DNA from: Phycisphaeraceae bacterium
GTDB lineage: Bacteria > Planctomycetota > Phycisphaerae > Phycisphaerales > Phycisphaeraceae
Direction: 5' to 3'
NCBI GenBank assembly: GCA_020849625.1
Contig: JADLFV010000044.1
Span: forward strand, 1-40,137
Length of the DNA stretch: 40,137 nt
Position numbers and translations under genes: made by a program
Shown here: positions 21,128 to 28,095 of the stretch, in pieces
Layout: each line of letters opens with the position of its first letter
How positions within the stretch are numbered: position 1 is the first letter of the stretch
The notes under the pieces: model-generated
Databases searched by the model: none
Told to the model about the DNA's origin: nothing
The model's input: only the letters and a program-made list of their open reading frames with translations

Positions 21128-23095
21128 TCAAGCCGGCGACAGTTCGAGCATGGCCATGGCCCGCTGCACGATATGGGCGCTGGACAGGCCGCAGTAGGTC
21201 ATCAGGTCGTCGGTGCTGCGGCCGCTCTTGGGCAGTCGCGTGACGTGCATCTGCTGCACGGTGAAGCCGGAGCCGTCCGCCGCGGCGACATCCGCGACCG
21301 CCGAGCCGAAGCCGCCGCCGTAATTATCTTCGATGGTGAGAATGTTGCCGTTGTTTTCATTGGCCAGATCGAGCAAGGCTTCGCCGTCGAAGGGCAGCGA
21401 GTAGAGATCGACCAGCGTGGCGTCGATGCCTTGGGCGTCGAGCTTCTCGATGGCCTTGTTGGCTTCGTGCACCATGTAGCCGCTGGCGACGATCAACAAA
21501 TCCCTTCCGGGGGTGAGCACTTCAAAGCCGCCGAGGGTGAAGTTATTTTCCTCGCTGTAGAGGAACTCGGTGTCGGGGCGCAGCGTTCGCATGTAAACCG
21601 GGCCGTTGTATTCGGCCATGGCCAGGGTGAGTGCGTAAGCCTGGTAGGCATCGGAAGGCTGGAGGATGAAGAAGCCGCGCTCGCCGCCGGGGCGCTGTAT
21701 GGTGGCGAAGGATCGGAACCAGGCGACATCAGGCAGGGACATCTGGCTGGGGCCGTCAGCCGCCAGGGAGATGCCGGCGTGGGAGCCTGCGATCTTGAAA
21801 TTAGCGCCGCTGTTGACCGCCATCTCGATCTGGTCGTAGCCGCGCACGGCGAACTTGGCGAAGGTCGAGCAGAAGGGAATCTTGCCCCCGGCGCTGAGGC
21901 CGGCCGCGGTGGAGAACATGTTCTGCTCGGCGATGCGGCATTCGAAGTAGCGTTCTTTGAGTGCCGCATCCTTGTAGAACGTTTCAGCGAAGGTGGAGTT
22001 GGAGACGTCGGCATCGAGTGCGACCACATCACTGCGTGCGTGCCCCAGGGCACGCAGGGCGATGCCGTAGGCGCGGCGGGTGGCGTATTTGCCTTTATCC
22101 AGAGCCTTCTGCTGGCCGAACTTGGCCATCGCTTCGGGGAAAGTCATGGCCGGCTCGACCTTGGGAGCATCGGGCTTTTTGGGCGACATGAGGCTGATCT
22201 TCAGCGGGGTGTCCGCGGTGGCGCCGAAGAAGCGAGCGGTGGCGTCAAGTTCTTCGAGCGCCTTGTTCAGTTCATCACCTTCCGCGGGTTTGCCGTGATG
22301 GCCGTCTCCCTGCTGCGAAGCGCTGCCCCAGCCCTTGATGGTCTTGGCGACGATGGCCAGCGGGGCGGCCTTGGGATCGTGCTGATGCTGGGCGTGCAGC
22401 GAGAGCGCATCGGACACGGCCGTGGGATTGTGGCCGTCGATCAGCGCGACGACAAACCCAGCCGCTTCCAGCTTGGCTGCCAGCGTGTCGGGCGACTGCT
22501 GCGGGCTGACCTTGGCGGACTGGGCATAGACGTTGGCGTTGAAGATGGGGCAGACCGCCTTGAGGTCGTGATCCTTGATGAAGTCGATGGCTTCCCAGAT
22601 CTGACCTTCGCGCGATTCGCCGTCGCCGATGATGCAGAAGACGCGCTTGTCCAGGCCGTCGAGTCGAGCGGCGCAGGCCAGGCCCGCGGCATGACTGAGT
22701 CCTTGGCCGAGCGAGCCGGTGGCGGTGTCGAAGAAGGGGAAGCCCTCGACCGGATTGGGGTGGCCGTCCACCACCGAGCCGATGGCGCGCAGGGTCATGG
22801 CATCTTCGCGGGTCATGGCCCGGGCAGCGCCGGGCTTGCCGATGTGCACACCCAGGTCGGCGCATGCGGCATAGATGATGGGCACGGCATGACCTTCACT
22901 GAGCACCAGGCGATCGCTGGACGGATGATCCGGGTTGGCCGGCTCATAGCGCATGTGCTTGTACATCAGCACGCTGACGATGTGGCTGAGGCTGGCGGCG
23001 CTGGTGGGGTGCCCGGAGCCGGCCGCGGCGGTCATTTCGTAGGCCAGTTTGGTTAACTCGATGGCTTTGGCGTGAATCGTGGAATCGAAAGACAT
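21128..23095 (-). CDS. tkt: Transketolase
   Basis: This 655-residue enzyme has all three transketolase regions: the ThDP pyrophosphate domain (GSGHPTSAASLSHIV at about 27; the GDGESREGQIWEAI motif at about 157 with a downstream Asn in IFNANVY), the pyrimidine domain (TRRAYGIALRALG, DADVSNST, ECRIAEQNMFSTAAGLSAGG with the catalytic Glu), and the C-terminal domain (DLYSLPFD, LTIEDNYGGGFG). It transfers two-carbon ketol units in the pentose phosphate pathway. The spacing and the short middle linker resemble the animal/planctomycete-type rather than the E. coli-type enzyme. ATG 23095 is preceded by GGAAGG. The tail-anchored protein gene follows at 9 nt. Confidence 0.95.
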   Translation of the reverse strand: MSFDSTIHAKAIELTKLAYEMTAAAGSGHPTSAASLSHIVSVLMYKHMRYEPANPDHPSSDRLVLSEGHAVPIIYAACADLGVHIGKPGAARAMTREDAMTLRAIGSVVDGHPNPVEGFPFFDTATGSLGQGLSHAAGLACAARLDGLDKRVFCIIGDGESREGQIWEAIDFIKDHDLKAVCPIFNANVYAQSAKVSPQQSPDTLAAKLEAAGFVVALIDGHNPTAVSDALSLHAQHQHDPKAAPLAIVAKTIKGWGSASQQGDGHHGKPAEGDELNKALEELDATARFFGATADTPLKISLMSPKKPDAPKVEPAMTFPEAMAKFGQQKALDKGKYATRRAYGIALRALGHARSDVVALDADVSNSTFAETFYKDAALKERYFECRIAEQNMFSTAAGLSAGGKIPFCSTFAKFAVRGYDQIEMAVNSGANFKIAGSHAGISLAADGPSQMSLPDVAWFRSFATIQRPGGERGFFILQPSDAYQAYALTLAMAEYNGPVYMRTLRPDTEFLYSEENNFTLGGFEVLTPGRDLLIVASGYMVHEANKAIEKLDAQGIDATLVDLYSLPFDGEALLDLANENNGNILTIEDNYGGGFGSAVADVAAADGSGFTVQQMHVTRLPKSGRSTDDLMTYCGLSSAHIVQRAMAMLELSPA

Positions 23096-23244
23096 TGACA
23101 ATCCTTCCTGGAGTAGCGTTGGCATGAACCCCCGGCTCGAGGCATTGCCCATCGGCGGGCAAGAGAAGGATTCTAGCAGGGAATGTCCCGGCTTGGGCCG
23201 TTGTCTGGATGAAAATTGCCGGGCTGGTGGTGGCCGCTTCAGAA

Positions 23245-23274
23245 CCCTCTCCCCTTGGGAGAGGGCAGGGTGAG
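23245..23274 (-). repeat. CCCTCTCCC repeat, copy b
   Basis: CCCTCTCCC (23245-23253) pairs with GGGAGAGGG (23257-23265), followed by CAGGGTGAGGGC. The flank shows it to be inverted relative to copies a and c. Confidence 0.8.
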
Positions 23275-23321
23275 GGCGGATTGATCACGGGCGTGTGTTG
23301 ATGATGTCGCCTGTAGAACCT

Positions 23322-23359
23322 CGGCCCTCACCCCAGCCCTCTCCCGGGGGGAGAGGGGG
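23322..23359 (+). repeat. CCCTCTCCC repeat, copy c
   Basis: GGCCCTCACCCCAGCCCTCT begins the element, with CCCTCTCCC (23337-23345) pairing with GGGAGAGGG (23349-23357). Together with copy b it makes a large inverted pair around about 60 bp. Confidence 0.8.
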
Positions 23360-23401
23360 TTTGATGTGCCCACGGATGAGGCAAGGGCGTTTGATGCATG
23401 T

Positions 23402-24115
23402 TCACGGAGCGGGGGCCGGTTCGACCTCCAGCAGTAGGGTGGGCCCGGCATGGTCGGGATCCTCACGGGCGACGATCGGGTGCGAGACGCCATAACGGGA
23501 GAAGAATCCGAAGACCACCTGGCCGTCCTCATCGTTGTTCAGTTGGTGCAGCATCAGGCTGTCGGAGTAGTCGCGGCCGGAAACAGCGATCACCTGCGAA
23601 AAATCCTTGCTGTCCAGCGCCACGCCGCCGACCCACTTGACCACAGCCGGATCGAAGCCGTAACCGTCGCCGTCATTTTTGCGGCCGAAGTCGGTGGCGC
23701 TGTTCCAGGTCAGGGGATTGGCCTGGTCTGCGGTCTCGCCCCAGTCAGCGGCGACAGCGATCAGGGCGACGTTGATTACGCCGTCGCGGCTGACGCGCCC
23801 ATCGCAGACCGCCAGCCTGGCGGCGGTGATGCGGCCCTTGTAGGCCGCGATATCGAAGGCGACGTAAGCCAGCGCCTGGCTGGCCGGGTCGGGCGCGATG
23901 GGTGGATTGGCGTCGGGATTGCCCGGCTTGCCCTCGCGGTTGAACACCTCCAGCACCAGCGGCTCCTTGCCCGCCCACTTGGTGTTGGTGAACGTCTGGT
24001 CGGGCTTCTCACAGTAGATCGCGTTGTCCTTGTTGGACTCGACCTCGACCGACTCCGCCAAAGCCAGAGTCGGCAGCACAGCCAGGCACAACATCGCGCA
24101 GCGGATGGTCAACAT
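23402..24115 (-). CDS. Secreted DNRLRE/CBM96-like protein
   Basis: This 237-residue protein has a signal peptide (MLTIRCAMLCLAVLPTLALA, cleavage near residue 20). The mature part has the look of a single beta-sandwich DNRLRE/CBM96-type module: SNKDNAIYCEKPDQTFTNTK, then LAYVAFDIAAYKGRITAARL, VALIAVAADWGE and VAREDPDHAGPTLLLEVE at the end. In other planctomycete proteins this module is attached to enzymes and probably binds polysaccharide or cell surface; here it stands alone. ATG 24115 has AGGAG 8 nt upstream. It is followed by the CCCTCTCCC repeats. Confidence 0.75.
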   Translation of the reverse strand: MLTIRCAMLCLAVLPTLALAESVEVESNKDNAIYCEKPDQTFTNTKWAGKEPLVLEVFNREGKPGNPDANPPIAPDPASQALAYVAFDIAAYKGRITAARLAVCDGRVSRDGVINVALIAVAADWGETADQANPLTWNSATDFGRKNDGDGYGFDPAVVKWVGGVALDSKDFSQVIAVSGRDYSDSLMLHQLNNDEDGQVVFGFFSRYGVSHPIVAREDPDHAGPTLLLEVEPAPAP

Positions 24116-24173
24116 GAGCAGTCTCCTGTAGGCCAGAGTTTTCGAGTGGAAATCCCTGATAATGCACAAAAAC

Positions 24174-24326
24174 AGCTAAAGCAAATGGCAGGCGCCAGGG
24201 ACGCGTAGCGTCCCGGCTATTGGAGAACATTAGCGCCCGTTGTACGGGTGCCACACCCGCGTGCGGGTGTGCCTGATGAATCGCACGGCCGGCGCGCGGC
24301 CGTGGCACTCGAGCTAAAGCAAATGG
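24174..24326. repeat. 15-bp direct repeats around a double-hairpin insert
   Basis: AGCTAAAGCAAATGG occurs at 24174-24188 and again, identical, at 24312-24326. The 123 bp between them hold the hairpin GGGACGC-GTA-GCGTCCC (24198-24214) and family 2 copy 4. The repeats look like a target-site duplication or a local duplication. Confidence 0.8.
24246..24308 (-). repeat. Double-hairpin element, family 2, copy 4
   Basis: GGGTGCCACACCCGC (24246) begins and GCGGCCGTGGCAC (to 24308) ends the element. The order of the two hairpins (CACACCCGC first, CACGGCCGG second) is reversed compared with copy 3, so it lies in the opposite orientation. Confidence 0.85.
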
Positions 24327-24345
24327 AAAACCGCGCAAGTGGTGA

Positions 24346-25632
24346 TCAGGAGCCGGGCTGGCGGCAGAGGCGAGCGGCGCCGGGGCCGTAGGTGATGGCG
24401 TTCTTGCCGTTGCGCTTGGATTCGAGCGTCATTTCGTCCGCGCGATGCAGCAACTCATCGGGCGTGCGGCCATCCCAGGGATAGCTGGCCAGGCCGCCGC
24501 TGATGGTCAGCGTGTCGGGGGCCTGATCGAGCAGCTTGGGAAATGCGTGCGAGCAGATGGCCGCCTGGAAGCGTTCAGCGGCGCGGACCACGTCCTGGGG
24601 ATGATGGCTGTTGGGTCGGCGCGGAGCTTCGGCATCCCAGAAGATCACGGCGAACTCATCGCCGCCGATGCGGGCCACCACGTCGTGCTCGCGGCAGACG
24701 GTTTTCATCAGGCGTGCCGACTCGCGCAGGATTTCGTCGCCGGCCCAGTGGCCGTAGTTGTCGTTGTAGTGCTTGAAGTTGTCGATGTCGAAGACCATGA
24801 CGGTGACCTGCGAACGGTCGTGGCCGGCCCGGTCGAGGATGCGGCGAAGGAAGCGATTGAAGTAGCGGCGATTCCACGCCCCGGTCAACTCGTCGCGCAT
24901 GGCCAGCTCGTGCAACTGCAACTGCCGGCGATGCAGCGCCAGCCAGCGTGCCAGCCAGTCAGCCCAGGGCTGAAGCTGGGTCGCCGTGGCGTGCGCCGGT
25001 GCGTGCAAACGGCCGAAACTGTGACCGTGACAGGCGACCTCGACCGATGCGTGACCTTCGGGCGCTGCCTTGCCGGGCGTCGCAAGGTCCAGGCCCGCGA
25101 TGGCGGACTGGCTGATCACGATGCGCAGGGCCAGCGAGGGCAATTGGTTTCGTCCTTCGAGCACTGCTTCGACCAGATCGACATCGCCGAGCTGATCGTC
25201 ATGGGGAGTTTCGAGTTTCGAGTTTCGAGTTTCGAGTTTAGCGGACGTGGCCGCTGTTGAAGCCGTCGAGTTTGATTGCGGAGCTTGCTCCGCATTGGGC
25301 AGGATCATCAGGCCGTCGAAGCCGGCCTCGACGGCGGCGCGGGCTTCGTCCTGTTGATCTTGCGGGGCGGTGACGATCAACTGGGCCTGCGGAGCCAGCT
25401 CGCGCAGGGCGGCGGCGGTGGTCTGCGCCATGCCGGTGAGCTTGCTGACCGGGCCGATGACGACCTCGACGGGTGTGTTCACCAGTTCAGCCAGGGCGGT
25501 CAGATAGTTGGGCGTGCTGGCGATGCGGACCCCGGCCACACCCGCAGCCAGGCGCGTGGTGGCCGGGTCGTCGATGACCAGCCAACGTGCGGCGTCGGCG
25601 GCAGTGTCGTGATGTCGGATCGCTTCACTCAC
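24346..25632 (-). CDS. Diguanylate cyclase with degenerate receiver-like N-terminus
   Basis: This 428-residue protein ends in a GGDEF domain (about residues 243-415) with DELTGAWNRRYF, MVFDIDNFKHYND and the active-site RIGGDEFAVIFWD. An RxxD inhibitory site (REHD) precedes GGDEF by five residues, so product inhibition by c-di-GMP is expected. Residues about 15-112 resemble a receiver fold, but the strand where the phospho-Asp should be reads VEVVIGPVSK, so phosphorylation is unlikely. A linker of about residues 131-142 is encoded by five tandem heptamers (25206-25240). The GTG start overlaps the stop of the preceding gene by four bases (GTGA), indicating translational coupling. C-di-GMP signalling through the cytoplasm is the inferred role. 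Confidence 0.9.
   Translation of the reverse strand: MSEAIRHHDTAADAARWLVIDDPATTRLAAGVAGVRIASTPNYLTALAELVNTPVEVVIGPVSKLTGMAQTTAAALRELAPQAQLIVTAPQDQQDEARAAVEAGFDGLMILPNAEQAPQSNSTASTAATSAKLETRNSKLETPHDDQLGDVDLVEAVLEGRNQLPSLALRIVISQSAIAGLDLATPGKAAPEGHASVEVACHGHSFGRLHAPAHATATQLQPWADWLARWLALHRRQLQLHELAMRDELTGAWNRRYFNRFLRRILDRAGHDRSQVTVMVFDIDNFKHYNDNYGHWAGDEILRESARLMKTVCREHDVVARIGGDEFAVIFWDAEAPRRPNSHHPQDVVRAAERFQAAICSHAFPKLLDQAPDTLTISGGLASYPWDGRTPDELLHRADEMTLESKRNGKNAITYGPGAARLCRQPGS
25206..25240. repeat. Five tandem GAGTTTC heptamers inside the diguanylate cyclase gene
   Basis: Four exact GAGTTTC units and one GAGTTTA unit follow each other within the coding sequence, encoding LETRNSKLET-type residues. 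Because 7 is not a multiple of 3, gain or loss of a single unit would shift the reading frame before the GGDEF domain. Confidence 0.9.
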
Positions 25633-26168
25633 GATTCATCCTCGATCGGCGGGCCCAGCAGCATGGCCAGTTCGTCGGCGCTGATCAGTGGTTCGGCAGC
25701 ATCGGTTGCATGGTTCATGTTGGATGATTCAGTTCGCTGGACCGGACTCACAGAGTCCGGCTCTGTTTTTAACTGCTCTGTTTTTATCTGTACGTCGCCC
25801 AGGCGGCCGTTGATCGGCTCAAGTGTCTGACGGCCGTGCCTTTGGCAATATTGCCAGCAGACGGTGTGCGGACGGGCGGTGCGGACGGCCTCGATCAGTT
25901 GGGCCGCCTGCTGCTGTTGTTCGGGGTCGGCCACGATCAGGGCCGCGGCATTGCAGCGCAGCAACTCCAGCATGGCCCGCGGCGGATCGTTGACCACGAT
26001 CACCGCCAGTCCCCGCCGCACCAGGGCGTCGATCAGCGTTGAAGCCCACGGATTTAATCCGGGGGCTTCCTGAGGCGGGGTGAGCAATACACAGCGACCG
26101 CCCCGCGAGGGACTAACCGCGCCGCCAGGCACGGGCTGCTCACCCGGGCTTAAGCGTTTGGCCTGCAT
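25629..26168 (-). CDS. Degenerate receiver-like protein coupled to the diguanylate cyclase
   Basis: This 179-residue protein has one alpha/beta segment resembling half of a response-regulator receiver (RRGLAVIVVNDPPRAMLELL, AALIVADPEQQQQAAQLIE, VRTARPHTVCWQY, about residues 50-106). Both acidic strand ends are reduced, so it may not be phosphorylated. Its N-terminal 45 and C-terminal 70 residues are low complexity. Two pieces are encoded by palindromic repeats kept in frame: EAPGLNPWAS (26041-26069) and DSVSPVQRTE (25742-25760). The C-terminus ends in a helix AEPLISADELAMLLGPPI. The stop overlaps the diguanylate cyclase start, so the two proteins probably act together, perhaps as a split sensor. 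The family is not recognised. Confidence 0.7.
   Translation of the reverse strand: MQAKRLSPGEQPVPGGAVSPSRGGRCVLLTPPQEAPGLNPWASTLIDALVRRGLAVIVVNDPPRAMLELLRCNAAALIVADPEQQQQAAQLIEAVRTARPHTVCWQYCQRHGRQTLEPINGRLGDVQIKTEQLKTEPDSVSPVQRTESSNMNHATDAAEPLISADELAMLLGPPIEDES
25742..25760 (-). repeat. CCGGACTC hairpin inside a coding sequence
   Basis: CCGGACTC (25742-25749) and GAGTCCGG (25753-25760) with a 3-nt loop, followed by CTCTGTT, match the hairpin in the DUF1015 gene at 4192-4208. It is read in frame by the receiver-like gene. Confidence 0.75.
26041..26069 (-). repeat. GAAGCCC inverted repeat inside a coding sequence
   Basis: GAAGCCC (26041-26047) and GGGCTTC (26063-26069) enclose CGGATT-TA-ATCCG. 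The whole 29-bp palindrome is translated in the receiver-like protein. Confidence 0.7.
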
Positions 26169-26276
26169 TGCTTTAATTGTACCCCAGCCCCGGAAGCTGC
26201 CAAAAAATCTTGAGAGTCAGTGACTATACTGCCCAAGTTACCACATTCATCCACGGCCAGGATAACGGGTAAGCTT

Positions 26277-28010
26277 ATGTGGACATTGGCGGCGGAGACC
26301 TTTACTCCGCAAGAGATCACGATTTTCCTGCTTTCTCTGTTGGTGCTGCTGGGCGCTTCGAGAATACTGGGCGAGGTCATGCGCCGCTGGGGCCAGCCGG
26401 CGGTGCTGGGCGAGATTCTCGCCGGCGTCATCCTCGGCAGCACGTTTCTGGGCGGGATGTTTCCGCAATACATGCAGGTGCTTTTCCCGGCCGATGGCGC
26501 CGCGGCCCTGGCATTGGAGGGCTATGCCCTGCTGGCCGTGGTGCTTCTGCTGCTGGTGGCCGGCCTGGAGGTCGATCTGTCGGTGGTCTGGCGGCAGGGT
26601 AAGGCGGCCATCCTCATCAGTATGACCGGCATCATTTTCCCGCTAACCATCGGCACGGCGCTGGCGGCCGCGATCCCCACCTGGATGGGCAAGGAGCCGC
26701 AGGCCGACCTGCTGCCGTTCGCCCTGTTCGTCGGTGTGGCCATGTCCATCACCGCCCTGCCTGTCATCGCCCGCGTCCTGATCGACCTGAACCTGCTCAA
26801 GAGCGACATCGGCATGCTCATTATGAGCGCCGCGATGGTCAATGACCTGCTGGGCTGGATGGGCTTCGCCGTGGTCCTGGCCATGATGCAACTGGGTGTG
26901 GAACAGAACGGCAACGTGGGCATGACCCTGTTGATGACGCTGGCGTTCGTGGTGGTGATGCTGTCGGCCGGTCGCTGGGCCATTCACCACACCCTGCCCA
27001 GTATCCAGGCTCACTCGGCCTGGCCGGGCGGCGTGCTCAGCTTCGTCATCGTCGTGGTGCTGCTGGCCGCGGCTCTGACCGAAACCATCGGCGTCCATGC
27101 CATCTTCGGGGCTTTCATCGCCGGCGTGGCCATCGGCGACTCCAGCCATCTGCGCCAGCGCACGCGAGACGTGATCCACCAGTTCGTCACCAATATCTTC
27201 GCTCCCGTCTTCTTTGCAACCATCGGACTGCGCATCAACTTCATCGACTCGTTCAACCCGGTCACCGTCCTGCTTGTGCTGGCGGTGGCGCTGGTGGTGA
27301 AGATCGGCGGGTGCTACCTGGGCGCCAAGTGGGCGGGTCTGAGCAAGCGTGAAAGTTGGGCCATCGGGGCCGGAATGTCCGCCCGCGGCGCCATGGAAAT
27401 CGTGCTGGGGCAACTGGCCTTGCGGGCGGGGTTGATCGGCGAGGAATTGTTCGTGGCCATCGTCATCATGGCCCTGGTCACCAGCATGATCAGCGGCCCG
27501 ATGATGCAGAAAATCCTGCAAAGCCGTCAACGCCGTTCTTTGAAGGATCTGCTATCCGAACGCAGCGTCATCATCAATCCCAAATCTGAAAACCTCGAAG
27601 ACCTGATCTACGAAATGTCCCGCCGGGCCGCGGAGTTGACCAATCTGAACATCAACGCCATCGCCCTGGCGGTGGTCGATCGTGAGCGCATCATGCACAC
27701 CGGCCTGCCCGGCGGCCTGGCGGTGCCGCACGCCAGACTGGCTGCCCTGACCAAGCCGTGCATCGTGCTGGCCCTGTCCAAACAGGGCATCGACTTCGAT
27801 TCGCCCGACGGCCAGCCGGCCCGCATCGTCTGCCTGCTGCTGACCGCATTGGACGACCCCGACAGTCAGATCGAAATGCTCAGCCTCTTCGCCCAGACCT
27901 TCGAGCGCCCCGCCACCCGGCAGGCCGCCCTGGCCGCCAACAAACCCACCGAACTGCTGGCCGTGCTCAACCTCGCCCAGGCCGGCGAAGGCGGAACGGA
28001 GAATGTCTGA
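26277..28010 (+). CDS. CPA2 cation/proton antiporter fused to a PTS EIIA domain
   Basis: This 577-residue protein has an N-terminal antiporter of about 12-13 membrane helices (residues about 10-410: RRWGQPAVLGEILAGVILG, LLLLVAGLEVDLS, FVGVAMSITALPVIARVL, SAAMVNDLLGW, HAIFGAFIAGVAIGD, FFATIGLRINF, GMSARGAMEIVLG). A cytoplasmic PTS EIIA type-2 domain follows (about 425-570), with the phosphoryl-accepting His in GGLAVPHARL and the typical SKQGIDFDSPDGQPARIVCL stretch. The antiporter exchanges Na+ or K+ for protons; the EIIA domain probably gates it in response to PTS or nutrient phosphorylation state. ATG 26277 was chosen (GGGTAAG upstream). It is divergent from the receiver-like gene and converges on the MetE-like gene. 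Confidence 0.92.
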   Translation: MWTLAAETFTPQEITIFLLSLLVLLGASRILGEVMRRWGQPAVLGEILAGVILGSTFLGGMFPQYMQVLFPADGAAALALEGYALLAVVLLLLVAGLEVDLSVVWRQGKAAILISMTGIIFPLTIGTALAAAIPTWMGKEPQADLLPFALFVGVAMSITALPVIARVLIDLNLLKSDIGMLIMSAAMVNDLLGWMGFAVVLAMMQLGVEQNGNVGMTLLMTLAFVVVMLSAGRWAIHHTLPSIQAHSAWPGGVLSFVIVVVLLAAALTETIGVHAIFGAFIAGVAIGDSSHLRQRTRDVIHQFVTNIFAPVFFATIGLRINFIDSFNPVTVLLVLAVALVVKIGGCYLGAKWAGLSKRESWAIGAGMSARGAMEIVLGQLALRAGLIGEELFVAIVIMALVTSMISGPMMQKILQSRQRRSLKDLLSERSVIINPKSENLEDLIYEMSRRAAELTNLNINAIALAVVDRERIMHTGLPGGLAVPHARLAALTKPCIVLALSKQGIDFDSPDGQPARIVCLLLTALDDPDSQIEMLSLFAQTFERPATRQAALAANKPTELLAVLNLAQAGEGGTENV

Positions 28011-28013
28011 TCG

Positions 28014-28085
28014 CTGATTGCGGATTGCTGATGTAAAGGCATCGCGCGATCGGCCTGTCTTTCCACATCAGCAATCTGCAATCAG
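28014..28085. repeat. 21-bp inverted repeat between convergent genes
   Basis: CTGATTGCGGATTGCTGATG (from 28014, arm to 28034) pairs with ACATCAGCAATCTGCAATCA (from 28065, arm to 28085) with one mismatch. The arms are made of heptamers (GATTGCG, GATTGCT). It lies 3 nt after the antiporter stop and 10 nt after the MetE-like stop on the other strand, so it can serve both as a 3' structure. Confidence 0.85.
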
Positions 28086-28095
28086 ACATCAGCCA

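Larger units (their letters stand above)
23096..23401. other. Gap with two CCCTCTCCC repeats, no gene
   Basis: This 306-bp stretch is the upstream region of transketolase (minus strand) and the downstream region of the secreted protein gene ending at 23402. It contains two copies of the CCCTCACCCC repeat in opposite orientation. I see no coding frame and no clear promoter boxes. Confidence 0.6.

Noticed and set aside
21002..23056. A 684-codon open frame on the plus strand opposite transketolase
   Set aside because: It is exactly antisense to a gene with complete transketolase motifs; the His/Val/Gly-rich product shows no family motif. Long antisense frames are expected in high-GC genes.
26210..26230. 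Promoter TTGAGA-TATACT before the antiporter gene
   Set aside because: The spacer is only 9 bp, far too short for a sigma70 promoter.
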